From Pterobdella sp. o SKG-2022 (Eukaryota > Annelida > Clitellata > Hirudinida > Piscicolidae): 64,000 nucleotides of DNA. The translations under genes and the position numbers were made by a program. Below, piece by piece: positions 41,373-64,000 of the stretch (positions are counted from its first letter, which is position 1; each line of letters starts with the position of its first letter). Location: the NCBI GenBank assembly GCA_964035795.1, contig OZ038323.1, positions 7,590,671 through 7,654,670 of the forward strand, in the 5' to 3' direction. The notes beneath the pieces are model-generated. The model was not told the DNA's origin. It made no database searches and saw nothing but the letters and a program-made list of their open reading frames with translations.

Positions 41373-44300
41373 CTAAGGTGTACTGGAGTAAGAAGCGTTA
41401 GAGGGTGATAAGTAGATGCGTTTGCTGTTGTACATAACACTCACCACCCCTCCATAACCCATGCGGGGGACGTTGGACTGTGTGTGTGTGTGTGAAAAAT
41501 TTTAGTTTCAGATATTCATATTCGGTTTAGAACCTGGCAACGATGGAAAAAATCTCCGTCTTTTAACCAACATAATTTTTCAAACCTTCCCGATAACTGT
41601 AGTTATATAACATTCACGCTGGAAATACCTTCATTTAAAGAATTACTATAAACACATTCAAAATTTAAAAAAACCATCAAAAAATGAAAAAAAAACATAA
41701 TAAAGAAATAAAAACAACAGCAAATACCTTGAGGTCATCCATAATGGCAAGTGTCTTAGCAATTGAAGAAAATTCTTTGTTGGTTCTATATTCGATCCTA
41801 AACGCATCACCTTTCTTGCTGTTCAGATTCACCAGCTCATTTTTTTGCAGTATTGGTAGGTTATATACCTTTCTGAAAAAGCTTATGTCATACTGGTTCT
41901 GTGAAGATGATGGGAATGTAGCTGATAAAAAAACTAAAATAGTGTAAGATGTATGAGAGAAAGAATAAAAATTAATTGAACAAAAAAAAGTTGAAAAAAA
42001 AACAGATGCAATATACAAACCACACTTATCAAAAAATCTTGCATATTTCTGTTTTAATAAATTAATCAAAAACATGTTATAACCAGCGGGAACTTTAAAA
42101 CCACACAACACCACCAAACACTCAGCACCACCTTCATCAAGTAGGAGAGATCGGTCTTGGTGAAGGGAAAAAAGCCATCATAATGCTTGATGTATTTAAG
42201 GTGTTTCTCATAAAACTGACCCCTAAATGTACATGACATTGATTTTAAAGTTATATTGGTTAATAATGCTAAATTTGAAAATTTCTAAAAACCAGCATAA
42301 AGCAGTTATAAAGAAGTCATCTTAACTTCGAAAAAATCCCACACACAAAGCCAAACATGGACCATATAAGAACCCAAAAAACGAAAACTATTGACAACCC
42401 AAAACTAATATACACTGCCCTAAAAATTTAATGAGATTTCCCCTTCTCTGCCCCATCCACACAAAAATAAACAAACAGACAAAAAAAAAAAAACAAACAC
42501 ATAGATGGATAACTAAACTAACAGTGATACTCCACGCTTGCCAAATGTGGATGTGCGTGGTATCTCTGGTCTTATACAGGCCCTGCCCTTCCTCTGCTGT
42601 GGTTGTCTCATCCAATCGTCCCAGTACCTGTGTTTGAGAGATGTGGAGTTATGTAAGTTTTGTGATGATGCATAATAATGCACTGTGTGTGGTGGGGTAT
42701 GATGTGATGTTTCATGGTATGATGTAATATGTTTTTTTGTGATGTAATTTAATGTAGGATGATGTTGTGTGAGCGTGATTAGAGTGGTTTTATTGATAAT
42801 ACCAATGAGAAAATCTAATATATAATATATACTAAAAAAAAATATAATAATGAACTAACGTTTGCGGCCACTTATTGGATAATTCATTCCACAGATTCTT
42901 CGTTAACATCCATCCAAGACCCGGGAAAAAGTCTGTTCTGTAGAGGAGTGCTGTGGGTTGTTGATATAATGATGGAGAAGAACAATTGAATTATATAATA
43001 ATGAACAAGCATACAACGACGATTTAGTGAAAATCTAATCAGATTATACTGTGTGAATGTGCCAGTAACCAGGGTTGACAAACGTAAATAGATAATTATT
43101 AAAAATACAGATTCATTAGCCAACTGCTGTCTACCCAAGCTACTGAGCCACCTAGAGCAAGATAATCTACTACAATTTTTTTAAAGAAAATTAAAAACCA
43201 ATACTGGCCCAAAAAATAAACGATATAAAACAAATACATATAAAATAAACTGATACACAAAACAAAACAAAACTAGAACCATAAGCTAAAACAAACTGAC
43301 ACAAACGCTAGTAACTTACAAGGTCCATTGACAGGGTCGATGAAATTCTCTTTGCCGTTGTCATTCCACGCTGATACACACCATAAAGTTGGATCTTTCA
43401 TGAGGAGTGGAAGAGTGGAAGAGAAATATTCAAAAAAGTCTGGAGATATATCCAAATCATCTGTGGTGTTGTTGTTATGTTGTGGAAAAATTAATGGAAT
43501 GCTAGAGAAGATAAGCTTAATATGTGCTACAGATATATGTATGGGTAATAAAAAAAACAATAATGTACATTATTATAGCTCAAAAGAAAGCAGCTGAAAC
43601 GTATGATCGACTGACACATCAACAACATCCTGAGCAGCTCCCTCAACCAAAATAAACTTTCCATTCAACAAGTAAACACCACCCTTCCAACCTTCGACAA
43701 TGATAGCGGCATCGTATTGCAGGACGTTGAAGGCGTGGTTGAGTGCGAACTTGTAATGGCGGGAAATCCTGTAGTATCCCTGCATGTGTCTGCTGCGGTG
43801 AGGCAGCACAAAATCCGTCTGGTTGGGTTGCTGCAGCAAAGTGGTTAGATTGAATAGAAATATTAGATGAAAAAATCATGTATTATAGAGCCAAGGTTTC
43901 AGTGGTTGAAGATTATGATTATATTAAATTTCAACGATTATAATCTAACAGACCGTTGATTTCTATAAAAAAAAATAAAAGATAACAAAGGATACAACAA
44001 TATCATGAACCTCAAACAAAAATATCCATCTGATTAAAATGAAATTAAAGCTATACTTTAATAATGCAATACAATAATATGAGTAGATATAAATATGATT
44101 TAAATTTTTTTTATTTACTTTGGCTCGAAAAAACCATTATATGATAGAAGATAAAGCGTACATATAGAAATAAATTAAAAAACACACAGACTTGAATGTA
44201 TGTGATTTTGTCTGCAAAAGCATCGATGGCTTCTTTCGTTTCCCTATGAATGCAGTCTTGAGACACCAACACAGGAAAGTTGTCTTTTGGTCTTGAGCTG

Positions 44301-47300
44301 GTGTGGTGGGTGGGTAGGGTGAGTTGGTTGGTGTGGTGGGTATGGTGAATGAATGAGGTGGTGCAAAAACAGTTGAGAGAAGAATAGATATTGAATGAAG
44401 CTATATGACTTGAAATAGTTGTTTATATGGGGTGAAATGATAGGTGGGGTAGAGTGGCGGTTTGATGAGATAGCTTAGTTGGTGGTTTGGGTGGTTGCAG
44501 TGGCCTGAGTAATGGTATATTGGAGATATAAAAGCGGGTAAGCATTATGGCTCTTTTTTTCAAATATTTAGTTTTTTACACTAGGATTATTTGGATTCTG
44601 TTATTGCGATCATTGCTCTTGAGGTCTTAGAAATCGATTGGGTTGGATATCATAAAAAATTTTATACTTCATTATTATTTTTAATTATTATTATTATGAA
44701 AAGTTGATATTGTTATATCACAGACATAACAATGATTGTTATATAGCTTGAATTGTAAATTACAGCAGGAATGACGGCATAGTGATGTCATCACGAAGGT
44801 GAACACCAGAGCTTTATTAATACCTTTGAGACTATTCAAATAATCATTTAAAGCAGAATTTATGGAAAAGTTTGTTTAGGGAATACTAATAATGACACTA
44901 GTAATGATAAGTATAAGAACATCGATGAAAATTTAAAGCTAGAATAATCATAAGAATAATTGATAGAAATAAGAATATTTCTTAAAGTCCTATTATAAGA
45001 CGTTGAACAAATAATTTCATGTATCTATCCTTTTAGCAATCGTTTACTCAGTAATCAGCGTGAGATTTTGAAGTAGTAGTGCTTTAGTATTTCAATTAAA
45101 GATTAGCGTGACAAAAATTGTCAAAACATTTTTAATAAGTCTTATTAAATTTATTAAAATCTTCGATATAATTAGTTCTTGCTTAAAAATGGTGCTTGCA
45201 TGTTTGAATGGATAGAACTATTCACATTTGGAAGGTCAACAAACACAGTATTTATTTCCATTTGATATCATTAAATATGATTAATAGTATGTTAGCTTTA
45301 CTTTAAAGTTAAAATTTGTAAGTAATTGAAATCAAGAGATGCAAGAAGTGACAGGTCATCATAAAAGTTAAAAATCGTTACATTTTATGTTCAAATGGTG
45401 TTTCAATTGTAATAAATCTTCGTCTTTATTTCATTTTATGAACACTTATTGATTTAAGCTATCCACACTAGATAAGATAATATGTATACATAAATAAATA
45501 TTCAAACGTATGATAGTATTTAATGATTTTTTAAGATTTAAAATATCAATTGTGATTAACTAAATTAGCAGAGTACACCAAGCTTCGGTTCGCAAGAAGC
45601 TTGACTTACGAAAAGTAAATTTGAAATATTTTCAAAATTTCAAGCAATATGTAAAAAATGCACTCGGAAAAAATTCGATTGGGTGACAAAAAAAATGAAA
45701 ATTTTTTAAGAATTTTAATTAAAAAAAAATAGAACATCTTTAAAATATTTTGAATTAGGAAATACAATAACAATGCAAACATTGAAAATAACTTGAAAAA
45801 TTATCAGAACTTTTATGCCATTTTAAAATGCCACCGTCCAGAAGGAACATCGGTCTAATTAGAGTTGACGTGAGCAGCTTAATTTTAATTAACATAAACA
45901 TCTTCAAAATATTAAACTTCACTACGTGCCCCATTAACCGAAGAACGCAGTAGTCTGCCTAGATTTTTAGTAACACTTCAATTTTAACGTTTAAATTATG
46001 TTATAAGAGTATAGACAGAATTTTCATAAGACGGCCGACTTGAGCTAACTTCAAAATCTAAAATACGAACTCAGGTACCCCAGTTCAAAACTTTGACGAT
46101 TCTTCTTGTTACTGTCAACTAAAATCCCCTCTTTCCACCAACCAAATAAGATACCAGAAAACCAAGGTATAACAGAAAAGCAGCTTTTAACACAAACGCT
46201 AAGTTGGATACAGTTAACGTCAATAACCAGTATAAAGACGATAATAAAAATTATCAAATTTTACTATACATACATTCAATTGTGTAAAAATGACAATAAT
46301 TTTCGGCTAGAATAATACGTTTGCAATAAATTTTATTATTTTGGAATTTTTTCAAACTTCAATCAAAAAGATAGACATTAACAGCTAATGAAACATGACT
46401 TTGAAAATCTGTTGACAACATTGTTGACAACTAAAATAAATTGTTGCAAGTAAACATCAAGTTTGGATAATAATAGATTTTGTTGTAGGATAATTAATAT
46501 AGATGAAGCAAAAAGAAAGATGAACGCAAAACATTATTTAATGAAGTGAGAAAAGTTTTAAACATATCGATTCAGGCAGTCTTCGATTTGTATATATTTT
46601 TAAATATATTGAACTCAACTAAATTTTCAAAACAAAATTCTATAAAAAAGCTTGAAAAAAAAACTTAGTAAAATTATTTACATTTCATTTAAAAAAACCA
46701 ATTTTTTAACGACAATCAAATTTAATGACTTTAAAATACAAACTCACAATATATTTTAAAAGCAAACTTCTAACCTTAAAACTTTTTGAATTATTTGTTT
46801 AACGTAAGGCCGGTTGCAGCATAAAACTAGCACTACTGTCCTAGGTAGAGGTTCTGCAGCAGATAAAATGGCAGTGGATACAATAAGATTATGATTATAG
46901 TAAGGTTATAAGTAATGATGAGTAAGCAGTAAGTCAAATATGAATGAGTCAGTTAGACATTTTTAAGTTTCACAATGTATTAACCCATGTGAAAATTATA
47001 ATTATACTCAATAATGGTGAAAGTAATAAGAATTACAATAAAAAATAAAAAAGTTTAAATAATTAATGAAAATAGTATATTTTCAATATTTATTCAAAAC
47101 TAGCTGAAATTAATGCAAGATAAACAATGTGAAAAGAATATTCAAGGATTTTAAAATAATTAAATTGTGTTTTGGAATTTCAATAAGAATAATGACCATA
47201 ACAATGATATACAAAACACCGACAGATGCTTACTAAGATATTAGGAAGTTTACTTTGAGATGCTCATCCCTTTATGGTAATGTTATATCAACTTACTTGT

Positions 47301-48295
47301 TGTTTGTGAATCTAGCCATCCATAATTGACACATGATTTGAAACCTGTCTATCTATCTATCTAGCTATCTATCTATCAATCACTCTATCCATTTAAGGAG
47401 TAATATAGATAAAGCACTTTTTAAATGAGTTTACCCTATAGAAGCTTGGTATCATAGGTTAGTTTGAAATAGTGTTTCTTATTTGGAACATTTTTACAAA
47501 GTTGTATTTAATTTATTAGTGCAAGAATTAGCATATAACTTTCTTGTGAGAAAAACAAAGATACAAAAAAGTGATCAAAACTATCTTGAAGTCAAACAAA
47601 GGTTATCAGAAGTAAAATGATAAGGTTGACAAAAATTTTCTTATGTAATAAAAGATGTTCTTAGTATTAATTATTAGAAAGAGCTCAATTAATTTTCACT
47701 GGACAATTATGATTTTGAGATTAATTATTTTTGAGAATGGTATGATGTATGAGGTTATGACGATGAAGCTGAACACAGAGAATGAAATAAATTTTAATAC
47801 AAGTATGAATTTGAAATATTAGGGACAAAATATAAATAGTTTTAGTGATTGGAATGTGAATAAGTAACTGATAAATAAAAGTGAAGCATAAACAGACATT
47901 TAAACCACTATAAAGTTGGGAAATGAAGGATAGTAAGCTTCATAGTATATATTTGAGATATTTGAAATATAAATTCTCTACTGAGTTACCTTTAAAAATG
48001 ACTTTTGCTTTGTATGTCAGGTTGAAAAGTTTGAGTAAGTGGTCTTGCAGAATTTGTTGTTTCTGTGCTTTTTCTCTCAGATTTTCTACCAATTCATTCA
48101 AACTATCCAAATCATTAGGAAGCCCCTAGAAAAAAAGATTTTATATTCGATAAAATATGGTTAATTTTTAGTTTTGAAAGTTAATTTATTTACCTTAGGT
48201 GTTGTAGATGTTTTTGACCAAAAAAGGAATAGAGTTAGAAAATTCCATAACAAAAAAACAATCAAAATTAAAATTATTACTTTCCTTTTGTTCAT
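41373..48295 (-). CDS. MGAT1: Alpha-1,3-mannosyl-glycoprotein 2-beta-N-acetylglucosaminyltransferase (GnT-I)
   Basis: Golgi type II enzyme that adds the first GlcNAc to Man5 N-glycans, the gateway to hybrid and complex N-glycans. Exons: 48194-48295, 47990-48125, 46775-46853, 44192-44297, 43692-43830, 43320-43460, 42860-42950, 42523-42627, 42132-42222, 41728-41898, 41373-41477; 1,266 nt, 421 residues (human 445). Signal anchor [20 protein letters not shown] then FLFW. Landmarks: [43 protein letters not shown], metal motif [15 protein letters not shown] (about residues 187-189), [50 protein letters not shown] (catalytic Asp), [37 protein letters not shown]. Two introns exceed 1 kb (44298-46774, 46854-47989). 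All phases agree. Confidence 0.95.
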
Positions 48296-48627
48296 ATTAA
48301 AATATATTAAATTTAAAAATCCCACATACTCAATCTTATATATATTTGAAAAAACCCTACGTGTGTAGTAAGTTGTCTCAAAATCCGCATAGATGAAAAG
48401 TAAATTTTGTTCAAAATATTCTATTTGAAAAAACTAAAAAAAATTTACTCAATTGTTTTTGAAAGTTTAAAAAAAACTCAAAATTTTTTTTTTCGTTTAT
48501 GGCTTTTTGGTTTCCGAAACCCGTAGCAACGTAACTTATGTTAATTAAATAAATTTTTTTGTTGAAATTTTGCTAAATTAGATTTTGAAGATAAAAATTT
48601 TATTTTGTCAACATTTGGAGAAAGAAA
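48296..48627. promoter_or_regulatory. Divergent upstream region MGAT1 / ARL3
   Basis: 332 bp between the MGAT1 start (-) and the proposed ARL3 start (+). Promoter function inferred from divergent layout; no motif assigned. Confidence 0.4.
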
Positions 48628-51302
<2,675 letters not shown>

Positions 51303-53070
51303 TTGAATTCTCCTCACTGATCCCTGAACGCAACTTCTTTAATAATGTATAAATTGTTAATAATATTGTAGAAGTTGCTAATAATAGCAAAAAACTCCTT
51401 GGGGTTCATTCGAGCATTCAGTAATCCAACCCAAATCATACATTCATATTACTCTAGTTTATTTTCTCTGTTATATTCTTATGAAATCTTGAAATTCGTC
51501 TCACGCGTTGGGTTGTATTTTTTTTCTATCATTTGTTCTGCTTTTGAACATGTTCGTTCGTCGAATGCAACTTAAACACGACATACCTCAATAACTCACT
51601 CTCATACTCACCACTACTAACGTACTCCATAATGATGTCTTTCTGCTAAAAAAATACTGAGAAAAATACATATTATTTTTTTATTGTCATAATTAAGTTT
51701 TGTGGCTTTTAGAACGATCCTTCAAGCACACTATGTTGATAACTTCTACACATACTTTTACTAATGTCTTTTTAGTTACATTTTTATTGCTTCTCTGATC
51801 ATTATAAAACCTATTTAGTTTTTTTAATTTTAAATGGATTAAAAAGTTGAAAATTTGGAATGATGTGGATGAGTTGTATGTTGATTGATTAACTGTACGG
51901 TGAAATAAACTCACTTGTCATTTATTTTTTAATTAAATTATTTAAATTTAAATTTAATTAAAAAATAACTCGGAAAATGCGTTGAAATAATTATTACAAT
52001 TTCCCACGCAACAAATGAATTAGATATTAGAATATCTAGAAATAGATAAAAATTTAATTTTAACTTAAATAATTTGAAAAATTCCTGCACGTCAATGCTT
52101 GTTTTTAACAGAAAGGTTTAAAAGAGGATCTAGATTCGTGTCGGATACAAAACTCGTCTTCTAAGGCATTTTACTACTTCCGGTTTTTTAATTTTCTTGA
52201 TTCAATTATAGTTACTTAGAGATGTCTGAGCAAGATTAGTTTTAAAAAAGGTTTTAAGATGTTTAAAAAATTTTTGTAGCGCTTTTATGCGTAAAAGCAT
52301 TTTCTGTTTGAAAGTAATAATTTTTTTGATTTAGTTGGAATAAATCTAAGTAAGATGACGTTATAGTAAATTAATTTCTGAAAAAACTTTTTTATGGAGA
52401 CATGAATAAAATTTAATCTGCAAATATGAAACATTCCATTAATATACAATATTATAATAGAAATCATTCTGAGCTCTATATTCTTTCCATATATCATGTC
52501 AATTTAAATTAGCCTCATCTAAAAAGTAACACTCTGCAAATTTTGACGAATTGTAACTACCAGGCATTCATTTTTTAATGTAATTGAAAATTATGAAAAA
52601 ACTCGTTATAGAAAAAACCTTTCCCAAAAAATGATTATAGAGTTGCATTTAATAATATCTGTACTTTAAAATTGAACTTTAAATAAAATCAACAAAAAAT
52701 AAAAAAATTATCAAAATACAAAAAAAGAATTTTTGTATTAAAAAGTTAGTTAAATAAGGCAAACAACGGTAATAACTAGCATTTAGTTTGGATGTGTATG
52801 TCTAATATATATACAGCATGACTGTATAAAAGAGAAGAAGACTATCTCCCTATGGAAATGTTTTTTAATGGCAAAAAATATTCCAAGCGTGTACTTGAAT
52901 ACACTTCCAACTAAACGATTGAAACCTGATATTAAATTAAAAAACTAATTGTTTCATTGAGATAAAAGCTTGTACAAAAAACGTAAAAAAAAATGATAAA
53001 AAAACTATTTCAAAAATTTTCTTGTGGGAATGATGAAGAAAGCACAGCGACAAGCCCCTAATGAAGAAAA
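51303..53070. other. Intergenic region between ARL3 and the GPCR gene
   Basis: 1.8 kb of AT-rich sequence. It should contain the ARL3 3' UTR and the GPCR promoter and 5' UTR. No coding exon, RNA gene or repeat family recognised. Confidence 0.5.
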
Positions 53071-62853
<9,783 letters not shown>

Positions 62854-63462
62854 TTTTGTTTTTGATTTGAAAACTTACCTTGATTCTTTGAAGACTCTTT
62901 ATTAGTTAACACTTTTCGTTCAATATTATATTAATTCGATGAATATCATGGACACATTGTTGTTGTTATGCGGTTCTTGATGTCAAAATATATTGTTTCA
63001 ATTATGTCAGATATATGATTACATTTAATTAAAGTCTTTTAAGTATTACTTCTCACATACTGCCACAAAACGCAACCCAGTATTTACACCAGCTTCATTT
63101 TTACCGCGAATAGATGTGCCCGTGACATTCGATTATATTCAAAATATATAAATAACATTCGAAAGATATTTGTGAAGAATTTTTATTTTGGGTAAATAAA
63201 TCTCATATCACTCAATGACAAAAGCATTTATTTTTAAAAAAGGATTCATTGTTTTGGTCAAATAACCTTTGAAAGTTATGAAGACAACAAAGAATTTCTG
63301 TAGTTTCAAAATCACAGGCTGTTTTCTTTCAACGAAGTCTCACAATTGTTTGAATCTGAATTGTTTAATACCTTTCTCAAACCATTTTGTAATAAATTTA
63401 ATTCAAAAAGCCATTTCATTAATTCTATTTAAAAGTAATTAATAAAATAATTTTTTAATTTA
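62854..63462. other. Convergent intergenic region after the GPCR
   Basis: GPCR 3' UTR, with an AATAAA at 63195-63200 on the plus strand that could serve it, and the 3' UTR of the minus-strand edge gene. Nothing else recognised. Confidence 0.5.
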
Positions 63463-64000
63463 TTAAACTAAAAAATAACTTTTGGCTGAAAATATGTCAC
63501 CTAGCAAAGAAAAATGCACCACTCTAGGGTGGCATTTGAAATGCTGAGACCAGATCTTATTGTTCGGGGCCTTGCCTTTATTGATGTAAAAAGTGTTGAC
63601 CATGTAAGGCCTCAAAGACAGCCCCAAGTTACTAAACGCCCGTAACCCTAAACTGTGAAAAAAAGTTTAAATTTTTCGTTTGTGAAATATAAATGTGAAT
63701 TCCAACATCCGTTTGAACCGGAATTTGGACCTTAAATTCCGGTGCTTAACGACCAAGTCATTTGTTACTAAGTCATTTGTACTGAAGCAAAGTACTTGTT
63801 GCTTTAGTGGAATTTTTTGAAAAAAGATTTTGTCGACAGTTTAAAAGTAGTTTGAAATTGCTGATTTTACGGCTGCGGTTGAAAGTTTATGAATATTAAA
63901 ATGCAAGACAGGTTAACAAACCTCCAAGTCATATAACTCCACACATCACCGACTGTAAAACCAACCACGCTTACATTCACCCCCTTCAGATAACTTCAAA
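63463..64000 (-). CDS. Unidentified gene, 3' end only (partial at window edge)
   Basis: Two likely exons on the minus strand. The first runs from the window edge (about 64000, or from an acceptor near 63953) to the donor at 63922 and reads VGFTVGDVWSYMTW. The second, 63463-63652, has a good acceptor (TTTCACAG) in matching phase and reads LGLRAFSNLGLSLRPYMVNT, then KAPNNKIWSQHFKCHPRVVH, ending FSAKSYFLV and a stop. Composition is protein-like and richer in GC than the surroundings. I do not recognise the family. A donor at 63512 (CTA|GGTGAC region) could end the exon earlier. Confidence 0.4.

Overview
This is AT-rich nuclear DNA from an animal. Genes are split into many short exons with GT-AG introns. 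The products are metazoan families: ARL3, ASCC2, UBL7, MGAT1, polypeptide GalNAc-transferases, an acid lipase, a ninjurin and an aminergic GPCR. Long (CA)n, (CT)n and (ATT)n microsatellites and small inverted-repeat elements fill the non-coding DNA. I cannot name the species; the long low-complexity insertions and compact gene spacing suggest an invertebrate. All gene models below were built by eye from splice signals, reading phase and family similarity.

Layout, left to right. 299-5212 (+): most of an acid lipase, 5' end outside the window. 5213-12832: gene-poor, with microsatellites, hairpins and repeat remnants. 12833-14596 (+): a ninjurin-like protein whose hairpin loop carries a coiled-coil insertion of about 170 residues. 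15640-28178 (-): four head-to-tail polypeptide GalNAc-transferase units (catalytic plus ricin-type lectin domain each) that splice in frame into one predicted protein of about 2,368 residues. 28402-30774 (+): ASCC2. 31125-34056 (+): a NAP1-like histone chaperone. 34749-37779 (-): a tandem beta-trefoil lectin without signal peptide. 38264-40619 (+): UBL7. 41373-48295 (-): MGAT1. 48628-51302 (+): ARL3. 53071-62853 (+): a 5-HT2-like aminergic GPCR with a giant third intracellular loop. 63463-64000 (-): the 3' end of an unidentified gene.

The most notable object is the GalNAc-transferase array. Exon lengths and phases repeat almost exactly from unit to unit. The introns between units are only 75-110 bp, the inner units have no membrane anchor, and unit A has no in-frame ATG in its first exon. 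Only the last unit ends in a stop codon where the other three have a splice donor. Unit D, which carries the putative anchor, has lost a metal-binding His. Units A and B share a 522-bp tract identical through introns, a sign of recent gene conversion or duplication.

Three gene pairs are divergent with short shared upstream regions: GALNT/ASCC2, lectin/UBL7 and MGAT1/ARL3. Three glycan-related genes (GALNT array, beta-trefoil lectin, MGAT1) lie within 33 kb, but nothing in the sequence shows they act together beyond general secretory-pathway and glycan themes.
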